A stretch of 64,000 nucleotides of DNA from assembly GCF_014204975.1 (NCBI RefSeq), contig NZ_JACHMM010000001.1, forward strand, positions 3,844,001 through 3,908,000, written 5' to 3'. Under the pieces are notes generated by a model, which saw only the letters and a list, made by a program, of their open reading frames with translations, had not been told where the DNA came from and did no database searches. Below, piece by piece: positions 28,356-36,273 of the stretch. Every line of letters starts with the position of its first letter. Within the stretch, counting starts at the first letter, position 1. Origin of the DNA: Jiangella mangrovi (GTDB lineage: Bacteria; Actinomycetota; Actinomycetes; Jiangellales; Jiangellaceae). Made by a program: the position numbers and the translations under genes.

Positions 28356-30982
28356 CGAGGACCTTGTGGACGCGGCTGGTCGCCGGGCTCATGCTGTTCG
28401 GCCTGGCGGTGGCCCTGCTCGTCCTCGGCCCGCCTCGCGATGAGGCCCTGGCTGCGGGCTCGAGGGAGCTGACGGATTCGGCAGTGACCGTCAAGGGCCG
28501 TCCGGGCAAGTACGAGGACTTCTCCGACCTCGAGGTCACGGTCTCGCAGACCAACGGCCTGATCGGGCAGGGCATCGACATCACCTGGACGGGCGGCCAC
28601 CCGACGCCGTACGGCGCGTTCGGCCCGAACTACCTGACGTTCATGCAGTGCTGGGGGCCCGACCCGGATGCCGCTGACTTCAGGGAGACGTGCCAGTTCG
28701 GCGCGGAGTGGGCGCCCGGTGACGTCCCCTGGGGCGGCAACGTAGGCGACCCGACGCGCGCGGTGTTCGCGGGGACCGACCCAGAGGAGACGCATGAGGC
28801 CATCCCGGTCGAGTGGGATGACAACGGAGACCCGGTCCTGAGCACCCCCATGCTGCCGTTCCAGGCTGCCTATGGAGGCACGTACATCGACGCCCTGCAA
28901 ACGGGCGCGCCGCCGAGGCCACGTGAAGCGCCGGAGGGGTACGACGGCCTGATCAGAGACCTCTTCAACGCCTACAGCACCAACGAGCAGCCATGGGTTC
29001 CGACCGGCGGCGACGGGACCGGCCAGACGACGTTCTGGGTGCAGAGCGCGAAGGAAGCACCGCATCTGGGTTGCGGACGCGTGACGGAGACGCAGCCTCA
29101 GCCGCAAGCGTGCTGGCTGGTCATCGTTCCGCGCGGGCAGTTCGATGTGGCCGGCGTACCTCTGCCGGTGGAGAACTACAGTCCCGGATCGCCGCTGTCG
29201 GCCACGAACTGGGCCAACCGCCTGGTCGTTCCACTGCAGTTCGAGCCGGTGAGCGGCTTCTGCCAGCTGGGCTCCGAAGAGCAGCCGACCGTGGGCACGG
29301 AGCTCGTCGCCGAGGCGATGACATCGTGGCAGCCGCTCCTGTGTGCGGACGGCGGCACGACATTCGGCTACTCGGCGATCGGCGACATCGAAGCCGGGAA
29401 CCAGCTCCTGAGCGAGTTCGACGGCTCACCCGGGCTGGCCTTCAGCACGGCCGCCATCGACCCCGGGCCCGACGGCCCGGAGCTCGTCGAGGCACCGGTG
29501 GCGATCTCGGGAATGACCATCGCCTTCCGGATCGACGTCCGGCCGCACACCTTCGCGCCGCCGGAGTTCGAGGAGCTGTTCGGCACACAAGTGCCCGAGC
29601 TGAAGCTCACGCCGCGACTGGTCGCCAAGCTGCTGACCCAGTCGTATCAGGTCGACGTCCCCGGTGGCGGGGCCGGCGGGATCGAGCACCTGAGCGGTGG
29701 TGAGGGAGCGTCGAATCCGATCTTCATCACCTACGATCCGGAGTTCCGCGAGCTGAACCCGATCTTCGAGAACTTCCCCACCTCGGCCAGCGGACCGCAG
29801 GGGCTGATGGTCACGCTGCCGAACGGCGCTGCCAACCGGGAGGTGTGGCGGTGGATCCAGGCCGACCCGGAGGCGAGGGAGTGGCTGTCCGGGACACCCG
29901 ACGAGTACGGCATGGTCGTGAACCCGTACTACGAGGACCTCGGCTTGGACGAGAACCCGCCGATGAGCTTCCCGAAGGCCGACCCGACCTGCGCCCGCGA
30001 TCTCGGCGCCGAGCTGGACTACTGCACCCTCGACCTGCGTCCGTACGTCGGGACGTACAGCGAGGTCGCACAACGCGTCCTGCGAGCCGCCGTCGCGGAG
30101 AAGATCGACTGGGACGCTCTGAAGGTGCCGCCGGCCTACGTCGAGTCGGGACCGCGCCACATCGGCAGGCGCTGGACCATCGGACTGAGTGACTCGGCCT
30201 CAACCGAGCGCTACGGGGTCCTGCGCGCAGCGTTGCGGAACGCGGCGGGCGAGTTCGTGACACCGACCCGCGAGAGCATGCTGGCGGCGGTCGACGCGAT
30301 GGTCGACACCGATGACGACGGGGTGCTCGAGAACAACCCGGAGACAACGGACCCCGACGCCTATCCGCTGACGATGGTGACGTACGCCGCGGTGAACACG
30401 GACCGAGACGCGGAGGCGCTCAGCGACTACGCCGACCTGCTCGAGTACGCGGCCGGCGCAGGACAGGAACCGGGGTCGGCGCGGGGCCAGCTACCCGACG
30501 GCTATGCCTCCCTGCCCGACGAGCTGCGCGAGCAGACCCAGGACGCGGCGGAGCGGCTGCGGACGCTGGCATCGCCGACCCCGACGCCCACCCCGACGAC
30601 GCCCGCTCCGGGTGGGAACGACGAGTCCGGCGGTGACCAGGGCGACGACGACGGGAATCCCGGCCCCGCCGGCAACGACCCGCCGCCTGGGTCCGACGGG
30701 TCCGGCCCGCCCCCGGGCGCCGACGGTGGCTACACCACGCCGCCGCCGGACGGCACCGGGCCGACGAACTCGCCGGCGCCGCCCGCGCCGGCACCCAGCC
30801 CGAGCCCGACCCCGTCGCCGACCGAGTCGTCGACGCCGGTGGCGCAGTCGAGCAGCACGCCGGGGACCGACGCGGGGATCGCGCCCTACGTGCTGATGGT
30901 GGCGCTGCTGATCGGCGCGGCGGCCGCCATCGCCGGACCGGCACTGACCCGACTCGGCTCGCGCTTCAACAGGCCGGCCTGA
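28352..30982 (+). CDS. Large secreted PBP-like protein with Pro/Thr stalk and C-terminal anchor
   Basis: 876-residue surface protein that I do not recognise as a named family. It has an N-terminal signal peptide (about 1-36) and a large ectodomain with cysteines that seem to pair locally (FMQCW...RETCQ, HLGCGR...QACWL, GFCQL...LLCADGG, TCARD...DYCTL). A segment (VAISGMTIAFRIDV ... LTPRLVAKLLTQSY ... NPIF) resembles the second half of PstS-type folds. From about 745 a Pro/Thr/Gly stalk precedes a transmembrane helix (about 845-866). GTG at 28352 overlaps the PstS-like gene. Likely a membrane-anchored ligand-binding or scaffold component. Confidence 0.8.
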   Translation: MTRTLWTRLVAGLMLFGLAVALLVLGPPRDEALAAGSRELTDSAVTVKGRPGKYEDFSDLEVTVSQTNGLIGQGIDITWTGGHPTPYGAFGPNYLTFMQCWGPDPDAADFRETCQFGAEWAPGDVPWGGNVGDPTRAVFAGTDPEETHEAIPVEWDDNGDPVLSTPMLPFQAAYGGTYIDALQTGAPPRPREAPEGYDGLIRDLFNAYSTNEQPWVPTGGDGTGQTTFWVQSAKEAPHLGCGRVTETQPQPQACWLVIVPRGQFDVAGVPLPVENYSPGSPLSATNWANRLVVPLQFEPVSGFCQLGSEEQPTVGTELVAEAMTSWQPLLCADGGTTFGYSAIGDIEAGNQLLSEFDGSPGLAFSTAAIDPGPDGPELVEAPVAISGMTIAFRIDVRPHTFAPPEFEELFGTQVPELKLTPRLVAKLLTQSYQVDVPGGGAGGIEHLSGGEGASNPIFITYDPEFRELNPIFENFPTSASGPQGLMVTLPNGAANREVWRWIQADPEAREWLSGTPDEYGMVVNPYYEDLGLDENPPMSFPKADPTCARDLGAELDYCTLDLRPYVGTYSEVAQRVLRAAVAEKIDWDALKVPPAYVESGPRHIGRRWTIGLSDSASTERYGVLRAALRNAAGEFVTPTRESMLAAVDAMVDTDDDGVLENNPETTDPDAYPLTMVTYAAVNTDRDAEALSDYADLLEYAAGAGQEPGSARGQLPDGYASLPDELREQTQDAAERLRTLASPTPTPTPTTPAPGGNDESGGDQGDDDGNPGPAGNDPPPGSDGSGPPPGADGGYTTPPPDGTGPTNSPAPPAPAPSPSPTPSPTESSTPVAQSSSTPGTDAGIAPYVLMVALLIGAAAAIAGPALTRLGSRFNRPA

Positions 30983-31293
30983 CGGAATTCACAACATATT
31001 TTGGGGGGACCGGGACGGATGCGTCGAATGTAGCGGGCGCGCGGCGCCATAGCGCGGGCGATAGGCCTGGAAATTCCATTCGACAATACTCTGCGCGATG
31101 GCGCACGCTCCGCTTCACCAGCAAAGATGGCCAATTCATCTGGCGTAAACGTTGGCGAGACCTAGCCGACCCAACGTTTCCGCGCTGTCTCTCGCGTGCT
31201 TCCGATGATCAGGAAAGTATCGATTCGGGTTCGCCGTTCAGGCAATGCGGTGGACTGCCAGTAGCACATCCCTGTGGAAAGGGGAGCAATTCA
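30983..31293 (+). other. AT-richer intergenic control region
   Basis: 311 bases separating the membrane-anchored part of the cluster from the secreted part, with visibly lower GC than neighbours. It contains a 9-bp inverted repeat AAACGTTGG (31147-31155) / CCAACGTTT (31171-31179) and several TA-rich hexamers (e.g. TATCGAT near 31218). A promoter here is likely but its -35 is not clear. GGGGAG at 31281-31286 serves the next start. Confidence 0.5.
31147..31179. promoter_or_regulatory. Inverted repeat, possible operator or hairpin
   Basis: Perfect 9-bp arms AAACGTTGG and CCAACGTTT around a 15-base spacer, 115 bases upstream of the secreted PBP gene. It could be a regulator dyad or a weak terminator for the upstream gene. 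Confidence 0.4.
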
Positions 31294-32409
31294 GTGAAGC
31301 GTCAGAATCTCGCCCGCGTGGGCGCCGCGCTGGGGGCCGCTGTCATGGCTCTCGGTCTCGCGGTGGGCCCGGCGTCGGCCGACCCGGACCCCGTCACCGA
31401 CTACCGGCAGCTGGCCGGTGCCGGCTCCGACACGACCCAGGACGCGGTCAACGGCCTGGGCCTGGCGGTCGGCGGCGGTGACGTGATCGCGTCGTGGGAT
31501 GCCCGCGGCACGGCCACCATCACCACCAAGAGCCCGGCGCAGAACGCCGCCTGCACGGACATCGCCCGCCCGAACGGCTCCGGCCAGGGGCGCACGGCGC
31601 TGCTCGCGTCGGAGGGTGTCGGCCAGTGGATGGGCAAGAGCATCCCCGGATGCTTCGACTTCGCCCGGTCCTCCAGCGGCCCGAGCTCGCCGAACCCGGC
31701 CGGGACCCTCACCTACGTCCCGTTCGGCGTGGACGCCGTCACCTATGCGGTGCACAGCGACGCCGTCAACGCCCTGGGCTTCCCCTCGAACCTGACCCGC
31801 CGTCAGCTCGAGGGCATCTACAAGTGCGTCATCCGCTTCGTCAACGGCATCGAGGTGCACCCGCTGCTGCCGCAGTCGGGTTCGGGCACGCGTCAGTTCT
31901 GGCTGGCGCAGGTCGACATCCTCGAGCAGGAGCTGGCGTCGTACCCCTGCATCGAGCAGCGGAACAACACGATCCAGGAGCACGACGGCCGCGTGCTGGA
32001 GTGGGACCTGGACGAGAACAGCGCCGACATCGTGCCGTTCTCGATCGCGCAGTACATCGCTCAGGGCAACGCCGGTGAGACGCACGGCGGCGTCCTGATC
32101 GACGTCGAGAACCGTCGCGGTAGCGCGGTCCTCGGCCGGATCGGTGGCATCGCCCCGACGACGGGCACGGCCGCCGACCCGGTCCTGAACCTCAACTTCC
32201 CGATCGTCCGTGACGTCTACAACGTCGTTCCGACGCACGACATCGAGGGTGGCGCTCCCGACGCCACGATCGTCAACACCTTCGTGGGCCTCAGCTCGGA
32301 CGTCTGCGAGGCGCGCCCGGTGATCGAGGCCTACGGCTTCGGCTTCCGGCAGACCCCGGTTCCGGGCGGGCTCGCCTGCGGGGCCACCACGCTGCGCGCG
32401 AACAGCTGA
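31294..32409 (+). CDS. Secreted PstS-fold protein
   Basis: 371-residue exported protein with a classical signal peptide (MKRQNLARVGAALGAAVMAL, cleaved near ASA-DPD). The PBP-II fold starts with YRQLAGAGSDTTQDAVNGL. Its ligand-loop-like segments are TYVPFGVDAVTYAVHSDAVN, NLTRRQLEGIYKC and LLPQSGSGTRQFW, analogous to the TSGSGT loop of phosphate receptors. It has no lipobox and no C-terminal anchor, so it is free or held by partners. GTG at 31294 has GGGGAG 8 bases upstream. It is the third PstS-fold protein in a row and the first gene of a block with the WxL-like and DUF916-like proteins. Confidence 0.82.
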   Translation: MKRQNLARVGAALGAAVMALGLAVGPASADPDPVTDYRQLAGAGSDTTQDAVNGLGLAVGGGDVIASWDARGTATITTKSPAQNAACTDIARPNGSGQGRTALLASEGVGQWMGKSIPGCFDFARSSSGPSSPNPAGTLTYVPFGVDAVTYAVHSDAVNALGFPSNLTRRQLEGIYKCVIRFVNGIEVHPLLPQSGSGTRQFWLAQVDILEQELASYPCIEQRNNTIQEHDGRVLEWDLDENSADIVPFSIAQYIAQGNAGETHGGVLIDVENRRGSAVLGRIGGIAPTTGTAADPVLNLNFPIVRDVYNVVPTHDIEGGAPDATIVNTFVGLSSDVCEARPVIEAYGFGFRQTPVPGGLACGATTLRANS

Positions 32410-32428
32410 CGCTCAGCCGCACCAGACC

Positions 32429-32461
32429 CTCGTGGGGCGCGAGTGACAGGCGCCCCACGAG
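32429..32461 (+). terminator. Intercistronic GC hairpin 1
   Basis: Perfect 12-bp stem CTCGTGGGGCGC / GCGCCCCACGAG with a 9-base loop, 20 bases after the secreted PBP stop and 52 bases before the next start, followed by a second GC dyad. There is no U-tract. It is likely an attenuator or RNA-stability element setting the ratio of the two secreted proteins. Confidence 0.55.
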
Positions 32462-32513
32462 TGGGGCCGGCACGGGGCCGGCCCCGCCATCACCTTCGAA
32501 GGGAAGGTATGTC

Positions 32514-33521
32514 ATGCACATGTCGAAGAGGGCGCTGGCGCTCGCGGCCACGTCCGTGGTCGCCGGCATCGTCGGTACCGGCCTCGCCGCCATGCCGGCG
32601 AACGCGGCCGAGATCGGCGAGGTCGAGTTCTCGGCGACCACCGGCAGCATCAACGATGGTCCGTTCCTGCAGTGGGCGCGCTCCACCGGCCCCTGCCCGA
32701 CGGGCTTCGCCCAGGGCGCCTCGCTCGATGTCGCCATCGACATCAACGGCAACGGCACCATCGAGCCGAACATCGACCCGCCGAACGACGAGACTCTGTC
32801 GCTCGGGCCGACCCTGAACGAGGGTGGGTACGACACGGTTCCCTTCATCCAGGTCGACGGCATCGCGGGCACCCCCCGTACGCTCGAGACCCGGCTGCAG
32901 GGCCGCAAGGGCGAGTTCGAGATCCGCATCAGCTGCCTCTCGGAGCAGTTCGTCGCCTCGGCGGACTACTACGCGACCACGATCATCGTCGAGGGCGACA
33001 CGTGGCGCATCGCCGATGGCGGTGGCGACCCGGACCCGGAGCCGGTCGAGGGCACGCAGGAGATCACCACCGAGGTCGAGCAGGGCGAGGGCCAGCTCAC
33101 CATGACGATCGGCGACGACGCGCAGGTCACCCTGCCGGCGCCGCAGCTCGATGGTGACCGTCTCTCGTCCGAGGGCGACCTCGACCCCGTCACGGTCAGC
33201 GACACCCGCGCGGGTGCGCCGGGCTGGGACACCACCGCCCAGGTCTCGGAGTTCGCTTCCGACACCGCTGAGTTCGACGGCAAGTACCTCGGCTGGACCC
33301 CGGAGGTCGTCTCCTCGACGGCGACCGGCGTCGTTCCGGGTGCTGCGGTCGCCCCCGGCTTCAGCGAGGGCACCGGCCTGTCGGAGGCGCGTCAGCTCGC
33401 TGGCGCTCCCGCGGGCAGCGGCACCGGTTCGTCGGAGCTGGGCGCGGGTCTCTCCCTGGAGATCCCGACCGACACCGCGGCCGGCACCTACACCGCCACG
33501 CTGACCCTGACCACGATCTGA
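32514..33521 (+). CDS. Secreted WxL-domain-like protein
   Basis: 335 residues. A signal peptide (about 1-32, ANA-AEI) is followed by an N-terminal beta domain (about 35-165; EIGEVEFSATTGSINDGPFL, with two cysteines). An acidic Pro linker leads to a C-terminal domain (about 178-335). This begins GTQEITTEVEQGEGQLTMTI and runs through APGWDTTAQVSEF to AGTYTATLTLTTI. That order matches the WxL cell-wall-binding domain of Firmicutes, although the two WxL tripeptides are altered (WDT and LTL). GAAGGGAAGG precedes the ATG. The next gene encodes a DUF916-like protein, the usual partner of WxL proteins. Confidence 0.75.
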   Translation: MHMSKRALALAATSVVAGIVGTGLAAMPANAAEIGEVEFSATTGSINDGPFLQWARSTGPCPTGFAQGASLDVAIDINGNGTIEPNIDPPNDETLSLGPTLNEGGYDTVPFIQVDGIAGTPRTLETRLQGRKGEFEIRISCLSEQFVASADYYATTIIVEGDTWRIADGGGDPDPEPVEGTQEITTEVEQGEGQLTMTIGDDAQVTLPAPQLDGDRLSSEGDLDPVTVSDTRAGAPGWDTTAQVSEFASDTAEFDGKYLGWTPEVVSSTATGVVPGAAVAPGFSEGTGLSEARQLAGAPAGSGTGSSELGAGLSLEIPTDTAAGTYTATLTLTTI

Positions 33522-33551
33522 GTTCGATCGGGCCGGTCGTCAGCACGCCCG

Positions 33552-33586
33552 GGGGTGGATCCGGCGCTCGTCGCCGGGTCCACCCC
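33552..33586 (+). terminator. Intercistronic GC hairpin 2
   Basis: 15-bp stem (33552-33566 with 33572-33586, one T-G wobble) and a 5-base loop, 30 bases after the WxL-like stop and 57 before the next start. It is similar in place and type to the hairpin at 32429. Confidence 0.55.
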
Positions 33587-33643
33587 ATGGGTGCGTCCGG
33601 CGGTGGGTCCGGCCGCGTCGATAGAGAATTGGAGCCACCTGCG

Positions 33644-35110
33644 ATGGCCAGAGCCCTTCGCATGTCCCTGTCCCGGTTGCGCCCCGGCCGACTCGCCGGG
33701 GCGCTCGCTGCCGTTCTGGCCTCCGCGGCGTTCGTCGCCGCACCGGCAGCAGCCGACCCCACGTCCACCCCGTCGCCCGGCAGCGAGGAGCCCGCCGACG
33801 CCGCCGGCTCGGTCAGCTGGTCAGTGCAGCCGTCGACGGCGTCCGGCCCGGACGGCCGCAACGCGTTCATCTACGAGCTCGAGCCCGGCGGCACCGTCTC
33901 CGACGTCGTCCGGGTCAACAACTTCAGCGACACGCCGCAGACCTTCCGCGTCTACTCCCAGGACGCGATCAACACCCCGGAGGGCAGCTTCTCGCTGCTC
34001 GAGGGGTCCGAGACGCCCGTGGACGTCGGCCTGTGGGCCGCGGTGAGCCACGACACCGTCGAGGTGCCGGCCAACGGCCACGTCGACCTGCCGTTCACGC
34101 TGACGGTGCCGGCGAACGCCACGCCCGGCGACCACGCCGGCGGCATCGTCGCCTCGCTCACCGACGTCGTCACGGAGGAGAACGACAACCAGGTCCTCGT
34201 CGAGAACCGCGTCGGCACCCGCATCTACCTGCGCGTCGGCGGCGACCTGGCGCCGTCCGTGCGAATCCAGGCCGTGTCGGCGAGCCTCGACAACGGCTGG
34301 ATCCCGTTCACCGGCGGTGACATGACCGTCAGCTACGAACTGGAGAACACCGGCAACGTGCGGGTGACGGGATCACAGCTGGTCGACGTCGAGGGGCCGC
34401 TGGGCGTCGGGCTGAAGTCCGTCCATCCGGAGGACCTGCCCGAGTTGCTGCCCGGCCAGAAGTACACCGTCACCGTCGAGGCGGACGGCGTCCAGCGCCT
34501 GGGCCGCGTGACCGCGCGGCTGACGGTGGACCCGTCGTCGCTGAACGTCCCGGAGGGCAGCCCGGAGCCGCCGAGCGTGACCGGTGTGGCGTCGGCATGG
34601 GCGATCCCGTGGCCGGAGCTCGTGGTGCTGCTGGTCGTCGTCGTGCTGCTGTGGCTGCTGCGCCGGCGGTCCCGCCTGCGGCGCCGGAAGGCCGCGGACG
34701 CGATCGCCGCCGCCGAGGCGCGCGGCCGGGCCGCCGCTGCCGCCGAGGCTGCCGGATTGCAGGCGCCGCGGGTCGTCGCCGTGGTGACCGGGGGCCTGCT
34801 GGCGCTGCTCGCCCTGTTCGGGCTGGGCGGCGGACTGACGGCGACCGCGACCGAGCGGCCTCCGGGCCCCGGCGAGATGGACGTGACGGTGACCGTCCCG
34901 TCGACCACGCCGACGGGCGACGACACCGGTTCCGATTCGGGTGATTCGGGTGACGACGACGGCGGCGCGGGCGGCGACGAGGACGGCACCGGCGAGCACC
35001 CGCCGACCGGCGCCGACATCGCCGGCTGGGTCGGCATCGGCGGGCTGCTGCTGGTGTTCGGCACCCTGATGGTGCGCTCGATGCGCGGCACGGACGAGGC
35101 GCCGGCGTGA
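33644..35110 (+). CDS. DUF916/WxIP-like surface membrane protein
   Basis: 488 residues. A signal peptide (about 1-37) is followed by a DUF916-type beta-sandwich (SWSVQPSTASGPDGRNAF, LEPGGTVSDVVRVNNFSDTP, and PANATPGDHAGGIVASL, the diagnostic GDh.GGI strand). A second Ig-like domain ends near residue 315. Transmembrane helices lie at about 325-342, 383-407 and 460-478, with an Arg/Ala-rich cytoplasmic loop and an acidic external segment between. In Firmicutes DUF916 proteins (WxIP) bind WxL proteins, and the upstream gene encodes a WxL-like protein. ATG 33644 has GGAG at 33631. Its stop overlaps the sortase-like gene (GTGA). Confidence 0.8.
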   Translation: MARALRMSLSRLRPGRLAGALAAVLASAAFVAAPAAADPTSTPSPGSEEPADAAGSVSWSVQPSTASGPDGRNAFIYELEPGGTVSDVVRVNNFSDTPQTFRVYSQDAINTPEGSFSLLEGSETPVDVGLWAAVSHDTVEVPANGHVDLPFTLTVPANATPGDHAGGIVASLTDVVTEENDNQVLVENRVGTRIYLRVGGDLAPSVRIQAVSASLDNGWIPFTGGDMTVSYELENTGNVRVTGSQLVDVEGPLGVGLKSVHPEDLPELLPGQKYTVTVEADGVQRLGRVTARLTVDPSSLNVPEGSPEPPSVTGVASAWAIPWPELVVLLVVVVLLWLLRRRSRLRRRKAADAIAAAEARGRAAAAAEAAGLQAPRVVAVVTGGLLALLALFGLGGGLTATATERPPGPGEMDVTVTVPSTTPTGDDTGSDSGDSGDDDGGAGGDEDGTGEHPPTGADIAGWVGIGGLLLVFGTLMVRSMRGTDEAPA

Positions 35111-36087
35111 GCGCCCCGCCGGACGTCCCGGCCGCTCCCGCCCCGCCCGCCCCACCCGTGCCGCCGTCGCCGCCGTCCGTGCGCCCGCCCGTCCAGCCGC
35201 CGGTGATGCCGTCGGTCCCGCCGGTCGTGCCGTCGGGCAAGGGCGACGCGCTGCGGATGCCGGGGCTGGCGCTGTCGATCGTCGCGGTGCTGCTGCTCGG
35301 GTTCCTCGGGCAGCTGGCGCTGCTGTCGCAGCTCGGGCACGAGCGGGCGCAGGAGGTCGCGTTCGACGATTTCCGGGTCCAGCTGGCCGACGGCACCGCA
35401 CCGATCGGCCAGCTCAACCGGGACGAGGAGCTGTGGCCGCTGGGGACGTCGATCGCGGTCCTCGAGATCCCGGCCCTGGACCTGCACGAGGTCGTCTTCG
35501 AGGGGACCACGTCCGGCGTGCTCCAGGACGGCCCGGGACACCGTCGCGACACCGTCCTGCCCGGTCAGGAGGGCACCAGCGTCATCATGGGGCGTCAGGC
35601 GACCTATGGCGGCCCGTTCGGGCGGCTGGACCTGCTGCAGCCGGGGGAGCCGTTCACCGTCACGACGGGGCAGGGCGCGCACACGTACCACGTGACCGGC
35701 GTGCGCCGCGAGGGCGACCCGCAGCCCGCCCCGCTGGCCGACGGCGAGGGCCGGCTCACGCTGGTCACCGCCGGCGGCGACCCCTTCCGCCCCGACGACG
35801 TCCTGCGCGTGGACGCCGAACTGGTCAGCGACGCCGTCCCCACGCCGTCCCGGCCGTTCCGCTCCGCCGACCTGCCCGAGGAGGAGCAGGCGATGCAGGG
35901 CGACCCGTCGGGCTGGGTGGCGGTGATGCTCTGGGCCCAGGCGACGGCGTTCGCGGCACTCGGCGTGGCGTGGGCGACGGTGCGCTGGGGGAAGGCGCAG
36001 GCGTGGACGATCGGGGTGCCGCTGCTCGGCGGCCTCGGCATCGCCCTCGCCGACGCGACCGCCGTCCTGCTCCCGAACCTCATGTGA
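35107..36087 (+). CDS. Sortase-fold membrane protein lacking catalytic His and Cys
   Basis: 326 residues. A Pro-rich cytoplasmic N-terminus (about 1-45) and a transmembrane helix (about 53-75) are followed by a sortase-type beta-barrel (about 115-258) and two C-terminal helices. The scaffold is clear (LEIPALDLHEVVFEGTT, TYGGPFGRLDLLQPGE, GEGRLTLVTAGGD, DDVLRVDAEL). Where active sortases have GHR-TYG, this reads GRQATYG, and where they have TLVTC it reads TLVTA. Both catalytic residues are therefore substituted, and only the Arg region remains. It cannot act as a transpeptidase by the known mechanism. It is more likely a binding or scaffolding subunit of the surface cluster. Confidence 0.85.
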   Translation: MSAPPDVPAAPAPPAPPVPPSPPSVRPPVQPPVMPSVPPVVPSGKGDALRMPGLALSIVAVLLLGFLGQLALLSQLGHERAQEVAFDDFRVQLADGTAPIGQLNRDEELWPLGTSIAVLEIPALDLHEVVFEGTTSGVLQDGPGHRRDTVLPGQEGTSVIMGRQATYGGPFGRLDLLQPGEPFTVTTGQGAHTYHVTGVRREGDPQPAPLADGEGRLTLVTAGGDPFRPDDVLRVDAELVSDAVPTPSRPFRSADLPEEEQAMQGDPSGWVAVMLWAQATAFAALGVAWATVRWGKAQAWTIGVPLLGGLGIALADATAVLLPNLM

Positions 36088-36102
36088 GGGGCGGTCTCCG
36101 CT

Positions 36103-36156
36103 CATGATCATCCAAGAAATGGGGCGCCAGGACGCCCCGAAACTTGGATGATCATG
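36103..36156. repeat. TGATCA-ended hairpin 3
   Basis: CATGATCATCCAAG (36103-36116) pairs perfectly with CTTGGATGATCATG (36143-36156). Inside, after a 4-base mismatch, GGGGCG pairs with CGCCCC (36121-36126 with 36133-36138). It starts 16 bases after the sortase-like stop and shares its outer CATGATCATC with the hairpins at 11662-11764, marking a dispersed family. It may terminate the surface cluster. Confidence 0.65.
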
Positions 36157-36273
36157 GAGATGCGCGCAGCGGACCAGGGAGCATCCGCCGGATCCCGCAG
36201 CCGAGGCGAATGTGACGTCAGGGGCGACCGGTAATCTCGGGGCTGTCGTTCCCGCTCGCCGAAGGAGCCCGTC

